64,000 bases of DNA, from positions 42,438 through 106,437 of the forward strand of contig CAZELR010000007.1 in the NCBI GenBank assembly GCA_964513075.1, read 5' to 3'. Positions 16,504 to 25,277 of the stretch are shown here, one piece after another. A program made the position numbers and the translations under genes. A model generated the notes under the pieces. The model was not told the DNA's origin. It ran no database searches and saw nothing but the letters and a program-made list of their open reading frames with translations. Source of the stretch: DAOUBP01 sp964513075 (lineage in GTDB: Bacteria; Chloroflexota; Anaerolineae; CG2-30-64-16). The first letter of the stretch is position 1. Every line of letters starts with the position of its first letter.

Positions 16504-17472
16504 ATGCAGGAAACGCTCTCTCGTAATCTGGGCCTCGACCTGGTCAGGGTCACCGAAGCCGCAGCCCTGGCGGCTGGGCGCTGGATGGGGTTCGGCGATC
16601 CCGATGCAGCCGATCACGCCGCGACCGAGGCGATGGTCGCGGCGTTCGCTGGGGTCGATATCGATGGTCATATCGTGATCGGCGAGGAAACCAAGCTGGG
16701 CGTCCACTCGCCGCTCGACACCGGCAACCGGGTGGGCAGCCGCAACGGCCCGGAGCTGGATGTGGTGGTCGATGCCATAGACGGGGCGCGCATCCTGGCC
16801 AAGTCGCACCCCGGCGCGATGAGCGTGATCGGCGCCGCGGCGCGCGGCTCGATGTTGTCGCTCTATCCGGCGGCCTATATGGATAAGATCATCGTTGGCC
16901 GTGATGCTGCCGCCGCGTTGGTGCCGGAGTGCATGGACGCTCCGGCCGCCTGGATTTTGGCGCTGGTTGCCCGCGTGAAAAAGAAGAGTGTGCGCGACCT
17001 GGTGGTGTTCGTGCTCGATCGCCCGCGGCATCAACACCTGATCGAGGAAATTCGCACCGCGGGCGCGCGCATCTTGCTGCGCTCCGAAGGCGACGTCTCC
17101 GGCGCGTTGGCCGCTGCGGCTTCTCCTATGGTGGATATTCTGATGGGCAGCGGCGGCGTGCCCGAGGGCCTCATCGCGGCGTGCGCCGCCAAAGCGGTGG
17201 GCGGGGCGATGTTGGCTCGCCTGGCGCCGCAGAGCGCCGAGGAACGCGCAGCAGTGGCCGCAGCCGGACTGGATACCAAGAGAGTCTACACCTGCGAGGA
17301 TCTGGTTGCCGGCAGCCAGGTCCTTTTTGTCGCCACCGGGATCACCGACGGCGTGCTGCTCTCGGGTGTCACCTACCAGGGCAACGAAGGCCACACTGAG
17401 TCCCTCGTGCTGCGCTGCGCGACGGGGAGCCGGAGAGTGATCCAGGCGGTGCATACCATCGATGGAGCATAA
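16504..17472 (+). CDS. Divergent GlpX-type (class II) fructose-1,6-bisphosphatase family protein
   Basis: A 322-residue protein colinear with GlpX: LDLVRVTEAAALAAGRWMG, AADHAATEAM, IDGHIVIGEE, GPELDVVVDAIDGA, VPEGLIAACAAKAVGGAMLARL and GVTYQGNEGHTESLVLR. Class II FBPases are metal-dependent cytoplasmic phosphatases of gluconeogenesis. Two metal or phosphate sites differ from the norm: the usual GEGxxDEAPML block reads GEETKLGVHSPL and the usual DPxEGT reads D90-A-I-D-G-A95, losing the terminal Thr/Ser. It may be a paralogue with another substrate or weak activity. It starts 29 bases after the SulP gene with GGAG about 10 bases before the ATG. Confidence 0.82.
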   Translation: MQETLSRNLGLDLVRVTEAAALAAGRWMGFGDPDAADHAATEAMVAAFAGVDIDGHIVIGEETKLGVHSPLDTGNRVGSRNGPELDVVVDAIDGARILAKSHPGAMSVIGAAARGSMLSLYPAAYMDKIIVGRDAAAALVPECMDAPAAWILALVARVKKKSVRDLVVFVLDRPRHQHLIEEIRTAGARILLRSEGDVSGALAAAASPMVDILMGSGGVPEGLIAACAAKAVGGAMLARLAPQSAEERAAVAAAGLDTKRVYTCEDLVAGSQVLFVATGITDGVLLSGVTYQGNEGHTESLVLRCATGSRRVIQAVHTIDGA

Positions 17473-17497
17473 AAGGCGTATTCCAGCTTCCTCAGTC

Positions 17498-17526
17498 TTG
17501 ACCTCTACTCTCTGTTGTGATAGAAT
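17498..17526 (+). promoter_or_regulatory. Promoter of the ArsR-DUF2087 gene
   Basis: TTGACC at 17498-17503, a 17-base spacer and TAGAAT at 17521-17526, 39 bases before the ATG. Confidence 0.75.
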
Positions 17527-17565
17527 TAGTTGCGTATACATCGAATCAATTGCACGGAGGGAAGC

Positions 17566-18186
17566 ATGGAGACCGAGACACAAACCGAGGAGCTGTTGGA
17601 GTTCTTTAAGGCGTTGGCTGATCCCAACCGCCTGAAGATCATCGGGGTGCTGGCGCAGCAGCCGAGCACGGTCGAGCAGTTGGCCGCGATGCTGGGGCTG
17701 CAGCCCTCGACGACCTCGCGCCATCTGTCATACCTGGTGCACGTCGGCCTGGCCAGTGCGCGCCCCGAGGGGTACTACAACATCTATCGCTTCGAAGCCG
17801 CCGCGTTGGAGGGATTGGCGAAGCGCCTGTTGGCGCGCGAGACGCTGCCCGCGATCGCCGCGAACGTCGACTTGGACGCATTCGATCGCAAGGTGCTGCG
17901 CGATTTCACGGGTCCGGATGGCCGCTTGAAGCAGTTGCCGGCGCAGCAGAAGAAGTTCATCGCCGTGCTGCGCCACGCGGTCACGCTGTTCGAGTTCGAC
18001 ACGGAATACAATGAGAAGCAGGTCAACGAGATCCTGGTGCGTCTGCACGACGACACCGCCATGCTGCGCCGCGGGCTGATCGACGTCAAGTTGATGGCGC
18101 GCGACCACGGCATCTACTGGCGGTTGCCTGACGTATCCAACTCACCGGCATTGGATCTTCACGCTGAGAGGAGGCCAGCTTCTTAG
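17566..18186 (+). CDS. ArsR-type winged-helix regulator with DUF2087 domain
   Basis: 206 residues. Residues about 8-85 form an ArsR-like winged helix (FFKALADPNRLKIIGVLAQQ, LGLQPSTTSRHLSYLVHVGL). Residues about 105-180 match DUF2087 (FDRKVLRDFTGPDGRLKQLP, NEILVRLHDDTAMLRRGLID, GIYWRL). The start at 17566 is chosen because GGAGGG lies just before it; the frame is open upstream only through a TTG. No metal-binding Cys pair of the classic ArsR type is visible in the recognition helix, so the signal is not obviously a metal. It has its own promoter and may regulate itself or nearby genes. Confidence 0.88.
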   Translation: METETQTEELLEFFKALADPNRLKIIGVLAQQPSTVEQLAAMLGLQPSTTSRHLSYLVHVGLASARPEGYYNIYRFEAAALEGLAKRLLARETLPAIAANVDLDAFDRKVLRDFTGPDGRLKQLPAQQKKFIAVLRHAVTLFEFDTEYNEKQVNEILVRLHDDTAMLRRGLIDVKLMARDHGIYWRLPDVSNSPALDLHAERRPAS

Positions 18187-18215
18187 TTGCCACCGTTGTA
18201 CAAGTGTGGTACGAT
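18187..18215 (+). promoter_or_regulatory. Promoter of the histidine kinase operon
   Basis: TTGCCA at 18187-18192, 17 bases, TACGAT at 18210-18215. It begins directly after the ArsR stop and lies 43 bases before the kinase ATG. Confidence 0.5.
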
Positions 18216-18258
18216 CTTGGGTGTGCTTTATCTGCGCTAAACATTCATAGGAGGGCGC

Positions 18259-20181
18259 ATGAATGACAGAGAAAAGCAGACGCCCCCGGCCCTGCTCTTT
18301 AGGATCCTGGATGCAGCAGCCGACGCGATCATTGCCATCGACGAGGATCAGGCGATTCTCATCTTTAGCCCTGCTGCCGAGCGCATGTTTGGCTACGGTG
18401 CCGATGAGGTGCTTGGCCGGTCGCTCGCGCTTCTTCTGCCCTTCGGCACAGCCGCCGCACACCTGCGCAGCATCCGCCACTTTGCAGCGGCCGAGGATGC
18501 CGGACGCCCGATGTCCAGCCGCGTGCCGGCCCGGGGCCGCCGCAAGGACGGCACTGAGTTCCCCATCGAGACCAGCATCGCCTCTCTCGTCCATGAAGGC
18601 CGGACCCTCTTTGTGGCGATCGCACGCGATATTACCCAGCGGCGCCACGCCGAAGCAGCGCTCGCTGAGAGCGAGGAGCGTTACCGTTCGCTTTTCGAGA
18701 ACAGCATCGACGGCATTCTGCTGACCGCGCCCAACGGCGATATTCTGGCCGCAAACCCCGAGGCCTGCCGCTTGTTGGGGCGGACTGAGGAAGAGATCTG
18801 CCAGGCCGGCAGGGCAGGCATCGTGGACCTGGAAGATTCCCGGCTGCCGGCGCTGCTGGACGCGCGGGAGCAGGCAGGCAGACACCGTGGCGAGCTCACG
18901 CTGGTGCGGGGTGATGGCGCCCGGTTTCCGGCAGAGATGGCCTCGGGACTGTTCAAAGACCGCGATGGCAACCTCAGGACCAGCATGGTCTTTCGCGATA
19001 TCACCGAGCGTGTTCGAACCCGCCAGCTGTTGGAGCAGCGGGTCGCGGAGCGCACCCGCGAGCTTGCCGCGCTGCTGGAAGTGGGCCGGGAAGTTGCGTC
19101 AACCCTGACGCTTGAGCCCTTGCTTGACACGGTCCTGACCAGCCTTGAGACTGTGATAGGCTACACAGGCGCCGGCGTCGCGATCCTCAGAGACGGTGAA
19201 CTGGAAGTGGCCGACTATCGGGGCCCGGTCCCCTGCCACAAAATCGTTGGCGTCCGCATCGCCCTGGAGCGCGATACCGGCTATCAACGCGTCGCGCGTA
19301 CACGAGCGCCCGTGATGATCGATGATTTGGGAGACGAGATCCCGTGGCTGCAGACCGCGTGGGAGGGCTGGGACAAGGAATGGGTCGAGTCCGTACGTAG
19401 CTGGCTTGGCGTGCCGTTGATCGCGAAGGGGGAGTTGGCCGGCATGCTCTGGCTCGATCACGTCGAGCCGGGCCACTTCACCGAACACCACGCGCAGCAG
19501 GCACTAGCCTTTGCCAACCAGGCTGCGGTCGCCATCGAGAATGCCCGGCTCTACGAGCAGGCGCAGCGGGCCGCGACGATGGAGGAGCGGCAGCGGCTGT
19601 CGCGTGAGTTGCACGACTCGATCTCACAAGCGCTCTACGGCATCGTGCTGGGCGCGCGCACCGCGACCAGGCTGCTCGAACACGATCTGCCAGCAGCGGC
19701 CGAGCCACTGCAGTACGTGCTGAACCTTGCCGAGACCGCCCTGGCCGAGATGCGCGCCATGATCTTCGAGCTGCGGCCTGACTCCCTGAAGACAGACGGA
19801 CTGATCCCGGCGCTTTCGAGGCAGATGGACCTGATCAGCGCCCGGCATGGATTGGTGATGAGTGCCGAACTGGGCGAGGAGCCCGCGCTGCCCCTGCCGG
19901 CCAAAGAGGCGCTCTATCGCATAGCGCAGCAGGCGCTGCACAACACTGCCAGCCACGCGCAGGCCCGCTGCGTTTCCGTACGCCTGGCCGCGGAGCCGGA
20001 GGGCGTAACGCTTGAGATCAGCGATGACGGCTGCGGATTCGATCCCACTGCGTTGCATCCGGGCCACATGGGGCTGCAATCGATGCAGGAACGCGCGGAA
20101 AGCGTGCAAGGCGCCTGCCTGATCGAGAGCAGTCCTGGTCAAGGCACCACCGTCAGGGTACATATCCCGACGAAAGGCTGA
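18259..20181 (+). CDS. Sensor histidine kinase, PAS-PAS-GAF-HisKA_3-HATPase_c
   Basis: 640 residues without membrane segments. Two PAS domains lie at about 12-125 (DAIIAIDEDQAILIFSPAAE, GRRKDGTEFPIETSIA) and 130-250 (RYRSLFENSIDGILLTAPNG), then a short coiled coil, a GAF domain (about 275-425) and a HisKA_3 dimerisation domain with the phospho-acceptor H452 in SRELHDSISQALYG. The ATPase domain ends the protein (ISDDGCGFDP, GHMGLQSMQERAES). It belongs to the NarX/LiaS-like class that signals to NarL-type regulators, and such a regulator follows six bases downstream. The lack of membrane segments suggests a cytoplasmic signal, possibly redox or a small ligand bound by PAS/GAF. AGGAGG lies four bases before the ATG. 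Confidence 0.94.
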   Translation: MNDREKQTPPALLFRILDAAADAIIAIDEDQAILIFSPAAERMFGYGADEVLGRSLALLLPFGTAAAHLRSIRHFAAAEDAGRPMSSRVPARGRRKDGTEFPIETSIASLVHEGRTLFVAIARDITQRRHAEAALAESEERYRSLFENSIDGILLTAPNGDILAANPEACRLLGRTEEEICQAGRAGIVDLEDSRLPALLDAREQAGRHRGELTLVRGDGARFPAEMASGLFKDRDGNLRTSMVFRDITERVRTRQLLEQRVAERTRELAALLEVGREVASTLTLEPLLDTVLTSLETVIGYTGAGVAILRDGELEVADYRGPVPCHKIVGVRIALERDTGYQRVARTRAPVMIDDLGDEIPWLQTAWEGWDKEWVESVRSWLGVPLIAKGELAGMLWLDHVEPGHFTEHHAQQALAFANQAAVAIENARLYEQAQRAATMEERQRLSRELHDSISQALYGIVLGARTATRLLEHDLPAAAEPLQYVLNLAETALAEMRAMIFELRPDSLKTDGLIPALSRQMDLISARHGLVMSAELGEEPALPLPAKEALYRIAQQALHNTASHAQARCVSVRLAAEPEGVTLEISDDGCGFDPTALHPGHMGLQSMQERAESVQGACLIESSPGQGTTVRVHIPTKG

Positions 20182-20187
20182 TAAAGC

Positions 20188-20820
20188 ATGGTCACACGCA
20201 TCCTCCTTGTCGATGATCACAGTATCGTGCGCCGGGGTCTTCGCATGTTCCTCAGCCTGGAGCCTGATTTTGAAATCGTGGGCGAGGCCGCTGACGGCGC
20301 GCAGGCGGTGGAGTTGGCCCGACAATTGAAGCCCGATGTCATTTTGATGGACCTGTTGATGCCGGTGATGGACGGCATCGAAGCGACGGCCGCCATCCGG
20401 CGCGAGCTTCCTGACATCGAGATCATCGCGCTCACGAGCGTGCTGGAGGATGCATCCGTCATCGGCGCTGTGCGCGCCGGCGCTATCGGGTATCTCCTGA
20501 AGGATGCAGAGGCTGAGGATCTGTGTCGCGCCATCCGGGCCGCGGCAGCGGGGCAAGTTCAGTTGGCGCCCGAGGCGGTCGAACGTCTGATGCGTGAAGT
20601 GCGGGCGCCGGAGAACCCCGAGGCGCTGACGGAGCGGGAAACCGACGTGCTGCGGCTTGTGGCGCAGGGGCTGGCGAACAAAGAAATCGCCCGCGCACTG
20701 GATATCGGTGAAAAGACCGTCAAGAGCCACGTCAGCAATATCCTGGCCAAGCTCGGTGTACCCAGCCGGACGCAAGCTGCGCTGTACGCTGCTCGCATCG
20801 GGTTGATCAGCCTGAAGTGA
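20188..20820 (+). CDS. NarL/FixJ-type response regulator
   Basis: 210 residues. The receiver domain (1-120) has the acidic pair D9-D10, the phospho-acceptor D55 in VILMDLLMPVMDG, the switch Thr in IIALTSV and the Lys in YLLKDAEAEDL. The LuxR-type helix-turn-helix covers about 145-205 (LTERETDVLRLVAQGLANKE, KTVKSHVSNILAKLGV). It forms an operon with the kinase six bases upstream and is the obvious phosphotransfer partner. The gene encoding the repeat-rich membrane-anchored protein downstream is a possible target or part of the same system. Confidence 0.95.
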   Translation: MVTRILLVDDHSIVRRGLRMFLSLEPDFEIVGEAADGAQAVELARQLKPDVILMDLLMPVMDGIEATAAIRRELPDIEIIALTSVLEDASVIGAVRAGAIGYLLKDAEAEDLCRAIRAAAAGQVQLAPEAVERLMREVRAPENPEALTERETDVLRLVAQGLANKEIARALDIGEKTVKSHVSNILAKLGVPSRTQAALYAARIGLISLK

Positions 20821-21056
20821 TCCGACGGCCGCGTGATCCAGGGTCATCCGATCTGGAATCGTCTCCGGACCGCTCCCAACCTGCGACCCCGATAGACAAT
20901 CTCCTCCCTTTGGCGGATATCGTCTCCGTCCAAGGTCCCCCTCCAGGTTCCTCCCAGCGCACGTAGCACGGCGTCGCTTTTGAGCGCATACTGGCTTCAG
21001 TTTGATCGACATGCGGACGGCATGAAACCAGGTTGCGTTGAAAGGGAGATGAGGGA
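20821..21056. other. Intergenic region after the response regulator
   Basis: 236 bases with no convincing gene. I see no clear terminator hairpin and no -35/-10 pair that stands out; a ribosome-site-like AAAGGGAGATGAGGG runs up to the next ATG at 21057. Confidence 0.4.
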
Positions 21057-21662
21057 ATGGAGACCAAACGAGGTTCGAACAGCGGAGCGCGCTGGATCCA
21101 GCGCGGCGTGATCGCCATCGCAGTCGTGGCCCTGTTGGCGGGGGCGGCTTATATGTGGGGCAACCGCTTGAGCGCTGACACACTACCAGCGAGCAGCCAG
21201 AGAGCGGCGGAAGCTTCGGCTTCGAGTTACGGCAGTTTGCGCGGGATGTCGGCCGTGCGGGCGCTCGATGCCGCAGCCGCATTGTCAGCCAATGCCTCGG
21301 CCTCCCGGTGGGCTGGGCTGGGCGCGCAGTATCAGAAACTGAACGCAGCGAACCTGCAACGCGGGCTCGCGGCCTCGGCGGCGCGCTGGACGGCGCTGGG
21401 CGCGCAGCATGAGAAACTGGAAGCAGCGAATCTGCAACGCGGGCTCGCGGCCTCGGCGGCGCGCTGGACGGCGCTGGGTGAGCATTATCAGAAACTGGAA
21501 GCTGCGCAGCCCGCCATGGGTGTGCCACTCGAATTAGGGCAGCAATACCTCCACGAGGGAGCATCAGTCAACATGGCGGCCCTCAAGGCCGTTGCGCCGG
21601 GCCTCTCGACCGTTGCGCCGGCCAGCGGAGAGGCCGCACGAATGGTAATCGGGTTGCCGTGA
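21057..21662 (+). CDS. Membrane-anchored protein with 26-residue tandem repeats, unknown function
   Basis: 201 residues. A single N-terminal membrane segment (GVIAIAVVALLAGAAYMWG) is followed by an Ala/Ser-rich region with nearly three tandem copies of a 26-residue, 78-base unit, of the form SARWTALGAQHEKLEAANLQ, at about residues 80-155. The units look helical with regularly spaced aromatic and leucine residues. I do not recognise the family. It follows the kinase/regulator pair on the same strand after 236 bases and is closed by a clear intrinsic terminator, so it could be a target of that pair. The repeats are nearly identical at the DNA level, which suggests recent expansion. Confidence 0.75.
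   Translation: METKRGSNSGARWIQRGVIAIAVVALLAGAAYMWGNRLSADTLPASSQRAAEASASSYGSLRGMSAVRALDAAAALSANASASRWAGLGAQYQKLNAANLQRGLAASAARWTALGAQHEKLEAANLQRGLAASAARWTALGEHYQKLEAAQPAMGVPLELGQQYLHEGASVNMAALKAVAPGLSTVAPASGEAARMVIGLP
21318..21500 (+). repeat. 78-base tandem repeat in the membrane-anchored protein gene
   Basis: Copies share ctgcaacgcgggctcgcggc and gcgctggacggcgctgggcg at a 78-base period; two and a half copies are visible. The period is a multiple of three, so copy-number change keeps the frame. Confidence 0.85.
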
Positions 21663-21693
21663 CCGGCATAGCCGCTACGCTGCGTCTTCAAAT

Positions 21694-21733
21694 GCACACT
21701 CTGCCCGGGTCCCCAAGAACGGGCAGAGTGTGC
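21694..21733 (+). terminator. Intrinsic terminator
   Basis: A perfect 14-base stem, gcacactctgcccg (21694-21707) with cgggcagagtgtgc (21720-21733), loop of 12, followed by tcattttcatttt. It ends the gene at 21057-21662 and separates it from the convergent GH94 gene. Confidence 0.85.
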
Positions 21734-21764
21734 TCATTTTCATTTTCGGATCAGGCGTCCACCA

Positions 21765-24269
21765 TCACCGCAACACCGCATCCACCTGCACCTCAGCCTG
21801 GCCGGCAGGCGGTAACGGCACGATGTCGCCCGCCACCGGACGGCCGTCCACGGTCAGACTGACAGCGTTGCCGGGGCCGCGGCGCTCCACCGTAATGCGA
21901 TACGTGACCCCGCGGAAGACGCGTGTGGCGCTGAAGCCGGGCCACTCCGCCGGGATGACCGGCGCGACGCGCAGGCCCTGGTGTTCCGGCCGGATGCCCA
22001 GGATCCACTGGGTGATAGCGACGTAGTTCCACGCGGCCGTGCCGCTCAGCCACGAGTTCTTGGCCTCGCCGTGGGTCGGCGCATCCCGCCCTGCGATCAT
22101 CTGGGCATAGACATAAGGTTCGCAGCGGTGCACCTCACTGATCGCCTCGCGCTTGGATGGATTGATCCGCAGATAGTAGTCCAGCGCTCGGTCGCCGCGA
22201 CCCAGCTTCGCCTCCGCGGCCATGATCCACGGATTGGTGTGGCAGAAGACCCCGGCGTTTTCTTTGTAGCCGGGGGGATAACTGGAGATCTCGCCCAGGT
22301 TCAGGTAGTAATGCGAGTATGCCGGCTGCTGCAGCACGATGCCGTGAGGCGTTGCCAGCCGCTCGGCCACTGCATCCAACGCCTGCCGCGCCCGTCCATC
22401 GGCGACCCCGATCCCCGCCAGCACGCACATCCCCTGCGGCTCGATGAAAATCTGTCCCTCGGTGCACTGCGCAGACCCTACCGGCTCTCCGAACGCATCG
22501 TACGCGCGGCGGAACCACGCGCCATCCCAACCATGCGCATCCACTACCGCTGTCATCTGCGCCGCGAGCGACCGGTAAAAGGTTGAAGGTTCAAGATTGA
22601 AAGATAGTGGTCCTGCACCTTCAACTTTAGGCCTTGAACCCTCAATCGTCTCACCAATTCCTGCCATCTCCTGCGCAGCGAGCACGAACAAGCCCGCGAT
22701 AAACACCGATTCGGCCACCGTGCCTTCCCGGTTGGTCGTGGTTTGAAACGACTCGCCGGGGGTCTCAGAGAAGCAATTGAGATTCAGGCAATCGTTCCAG
22801 TCGGCGCGGCCGATGAGGGGTAAGCCGTGCGGCCCCAGGCGATCCAGCGTATATTGGATGCATCGTTCGAGGTGTTCATAGAGCGGCGTCTCGGTGCCGG
22901 GCTGATTGTCATAAGGCACAGGCTCGGCCAGGATGCCCAGGTCTCCCGTCTCCTTCAGATAGGCTGCCACGGCCAGGATGAGCCAGAGCGGGTCGTCGTT
23001 GAAGTTGGAGCCCACCGCATCGTTTCCGCGCTTGGTGAGCGGCTGGTATTGGTGATACGCGCCGCCGGTGGGCAGTTGGGTCGCGGCCAGGTCCAGGATG
23101 CGTTCGCGCGCTCGGGCAGGAATCATGTGCACGAAGCCCAACAGGTCCTGGTTGGAGTCGCGGAAGCCCATGCCGCGGCCGATGCCCGATTCGAAGTACG
23201 ATGCTGACCGCGACATGTTGAACGTGATCATGCACTGGTACGCGTTCCAGATATTTACCATGCGGTTGGTGTGGGGGTCGGGCGTATCTGCCTGGTACTT
23301 ATTGAGCAGCGCCTCCCAATAGCCGCGCAACTCGTCTAGGGCCGCGGCCACAGCATCGGGGTCCAGGAACCTGCGCAAGATCGGCAGCACACCCTGCTTG
23401 TTGAGGGTCTGCGAACCCGGCGGGTCGAACTTGGCGTCGCGCTGGTTCTCGTGATAGCCCAACACGAACACGATGGTGCGGCTGGCGCCCGGCGCCAGGG
23501 TCAGCCGGACATGGTGCGAGCCGATGGGCGCCCAGCCATGCGCGATGGAATTAGCGGATGTCCCGCGTTCCACTGCCAGCGGCTCGTGCCAGCCCCGGTA
23601 GGGACCCAGGAACGCCTCGCGCTGCGTGTCGAACCCGGCCAGTGGCTCGGAACAGGCGAAGTAAGCGAAATGGTCCCGCCGCTCTCGGTATTCAGTCTTG
23701 TGATAGATGACCCCGTCGACGACCTCGACCTGGCCGGTGGAGAAGTTGCGCTGGAAATTGGTCGCGTCGTCCCACGCCTCCCACAGGCAAAACTCCACCG
23801 CCGAAAAGATGCTGAGTTCGGCAGCGGTCTCTCGCGTGTTGGTCACGGTCAGCCGCCACACCTCCAGGTTACAGCCCAGCGGCACGAAATAGGTCGTTTC
23901 CGCGCGGATGCCGGCATGAGATGAGCCGATGACGGTGTAGCCCAGGCCATGGCGGCATTTATACTCGTCCAATGGCGTGCGGGTGGGTTGCCACGAAGGC
24001 GACCAGTAGGGGCGGGCCTCGCACCCGCCCGCGTCATCATCCTCCCGGATGTAAATGTAACGTCCGCCGGAGTCGAGAGGGACGTTGTTGTAGCGATAGC
24101 GGGTGATGCGGCGCAGCCGCGCGTCGCGATAGAACGAATAGCCGCCGGCCGTGTTGGAGATCAGGCCGAAGTAGGCCTGGTCGCCCAGGTAGTTGATCCA
24201 GGGCAGTGGGGTATCGGGGCGGGTGATCACATACTCGCGACGACCGTCATCGAAGTGTCCGTAACGCAT
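21765..24269 (-). CDS. GH94 cellobiose phosphorylase-like enzyme
   Basis: 834 residues, close to the usual length of cellobiose phosphorylases. It opens with MRYGHFDDGRREYVITRPDT, as these do, and has the catalytic-acid motif GRADWNDCLNLN at about 488-499, GIGRGMGFRDSNQD, TKRGNDAVGSNFNDDPLW and SSYPPGYKENAGVFCHTNPW. Such enzymes split cellobiose (or related beta-glucosides) with phosphate into glucose-1-phosphate and a free sugar in the cytoplasm, saving ATP. Residues about 545-570 (SRPKVEGAGPLSFNLEPS) are encoded by a wordy repeat and look like an insertion. It is the last gene of a run with a sugar kinase 11 bases upstream and a GH4 enzyme. Other beta-glucoside phosphorylases of GH94 are possible alternatives. 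Confidence 0.92.
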   Translation of the reverse strand: MRYGHFDDGRREYVITRPDTPLPWINYLGDQAYFGLISNTAGGYSFYRDARLRRITRYRYNNVPLDSGGRYIYIREDDDAGGCEARPYWSPSWQPTRTPLDEYKCRHGLGYTVIGSSHAGIRAETTYFVPLGCNLEVWRLTVTNTRETAAELSIFSAVEFCLWEAWDDATNFQRNFSTGQVEVVDGVIYHKTEYRERRDHFAYFACSEPLAGFDTQREAFLGPYRGWHEPLAVERGTSANSIAHGWAPIGSHHVRLTLAPGASRTIVFVLGYHENQRDAKFDPPGSQTLNKQGVLPILRRFLDPDAVAAALDELRGYWEALLNKYQADTPDPHTNRMVNIWNAYQCMITFNMSRSASYFESGIGRGMGFRDSNQDLLGFVHMIPARARERILDLAATQLPTGGAYHQYQPLTKRGNDAVGSNFNDDPLWLILAVAAYLKETGDLGILAEPVPYDNQPGTETPLYEHLERCIQYTLDRLGPHGLPLIGRADWNDCLNLNCFSETPGESFQTTTNREGTVAESVFIAGLFVLAAQEMAGIGETIEGSRPKVEGAGPLSFNLEPSTFYRSLAAQMTAVVDAHGWDGAWFRRAYDAFGEPVGSAQCTEGQIFIEPQGMCVLAGIGVADGRARQALDAVAERLATPHGIVLQQPAYSHYYLNLGEISSYPPGYKENAGVFCHTNPWIMAAEAKLGRGDRALDYYLRINPSKREAISEVHRCEPYVYAQMIAGRDAPTHGEAKNSWLSGTAAWNYVAITQWILGIRPEHQGLRVAPVIPAEWPGFSATRVFRGVTYRITVERRGPGNAVSLTVDGRPVAGDIVPLPPAGQAEVQVDAVLR
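22578..22664. repeat. Wordy inverted repeat in frame inside the GH94 gene
   Basis: Words gttgaag (22582-22588) / cttcaac (22619-22625) and ggttcaag (22588-22595) / cttgaacc (22633-22640) pair. The composition is lower in GC than the gene around it. It is of the same kind as the aacctgcaacc repeat at 4650-4727. Confidence 0.65.
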
Positions 24270-24280
24270 GGTTGCCTTCC

Positions 24281-25267
24281 TTAGTGATTTTCTGCAAGGA
24301 GTCTCTGGATGGAGGTCACGAGCGCCGGGCGCAATGCTGCCGTCGCCAGGCCCTTCTGCTGCATCCCCAGCAGCACGGCGCCCGCCACCGGCGGCGCTGT
24401 CAGGCGCACCAGGCAGGCGCCCGGCGCCTCAGCCTGGATCGTTTCGCGCATGGGCGCGATCAGCCGCTCGCCGCCGTTGTAGACGCTGCCCACCAACACC
24501 ACTTCGAACGTCTCTCCGGCCAGGTCGAGCTGGCGGATGACGCCCAGGGCCATCTCTCCCAGTTCGCAGCCGATCCAGCGGATGATCCCCGCCGCCACGA
24601 CATCGCCCGCCTCTGCAGCCTGAAAGACGAGCGGCGCCGCGTCAGCGCCCACGTACAGGGCGCCCTGGCTGAGCCCTTCCAACAGCGCCCCGGCCGTTGT
24701 GGCGCCCGTGCGCCTCAGCAGCGTCTCGGTCAGCGCAGTTTCAGGGCCGCGGCGCGACCAGGCCTTCGCGACCGCACGCACCGCGGCGGCCACGATGTCT
24801 CCCGCGCCGCCGTATTCGGCAAAAGCCTCACCACAACCGGTCAGTTGGGCAATGCGCCTTTGCCGGTCGAGCCCCAGGCAGTTGCTGCCGGTGCCCGCCA
24901 CGACCGCCACGCCCCAGCCTGCCTCAGCGCCCACCAGCAGTCCGATGAGCGTGTCGTTCGCTGCCTCCACTGCCGCGTCCAGGCCCAACGTGGCGATGGC
25001 CGCCAGGGTGTCGGCGCGCTCGGAGGGCCAGTCGTACCCGGCCACACCGAAGCCGGCGCCGGCGATTTGTTGCCGCCGGATGCCGGCTGACGCCAGCGCC
25101 GCGGTCGTAATTTGCTCGAGCACGGCAATCAGGCCCGGATAGCCGACGACCTCGTGGTTGCCGGGCCCGGCCTGGCCGAATCCAACGGCGCGGCCCGCGG
25201 CATCCGCGATCAGTGCGTGGCTCTTTGTAGCGCCGATGTCCACACCGAGGAAGTATTGCCCGGTCAC
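24281..25267 (-). CDS. BadF/BadG/BcrA/BcrD-type ATPase, probable N-acetylglucosamine or sugar kinase
   Basis: About 328 residues with the ASKHA fold: phosphate-1 motif FLGVDIGATKSHALIAD at the N-terminus, GVAGYDWPSERA, the adenosine-side motif VVAGTGSNCLGLD and LVGSVYNGG. The family includes N-acetylglucosamine kinases and other sugar kinases; the BadF ATPases proper carry Fe-S ligands that are absent here, so a kinase is more likely. The start is the GTG at 25267, with GGGGGA six bases before it; upstream in-frame codons overlap the GH4 gene. It lies 10 bases after the GH4 gene and 11 before GH94, so it probably phosphorylates a free sugar released by this module. Confidence 0.85.
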   Translation of the reverse strand: MTGQYFLGVDIGATKSHALIADAAGRAVGFGQAGPGNHEVVGYPGLIAVLEQITTAALASAGIRRQQIAGAGFGVAGYDWPSERADTLAAIATLGLDAAVEAANDTLIGLLVGAEAGWGVAVVAGTGSNCLGLDRQRRIAQLTGCGEAFAEYGGAGDIVAAAVRAVAKAWSRRGPETALTETLLRRTGATTAGALLEGLSQGALYVGADAAPLVFQAAEAGDVVAAGIIRWIGCELGEMALGVIRQLDLAGETFEVVLVGSVYNGGERLIAPMRETIQAEAPGACLVRLTAPPVAGAVLLGMQQKGLATAALRPALVTSIQRLLAENH

Positions 25268-25277
25268 GGCGTCCCCC

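Noticed and set aside
19624..21564. Minus-strand open frame of about 646 codons opposite the kinase and regulator
   Set aside because: The plus strand encodes two complete, motif-rich signalling proteins; the antisense frame has no recognisable domain.
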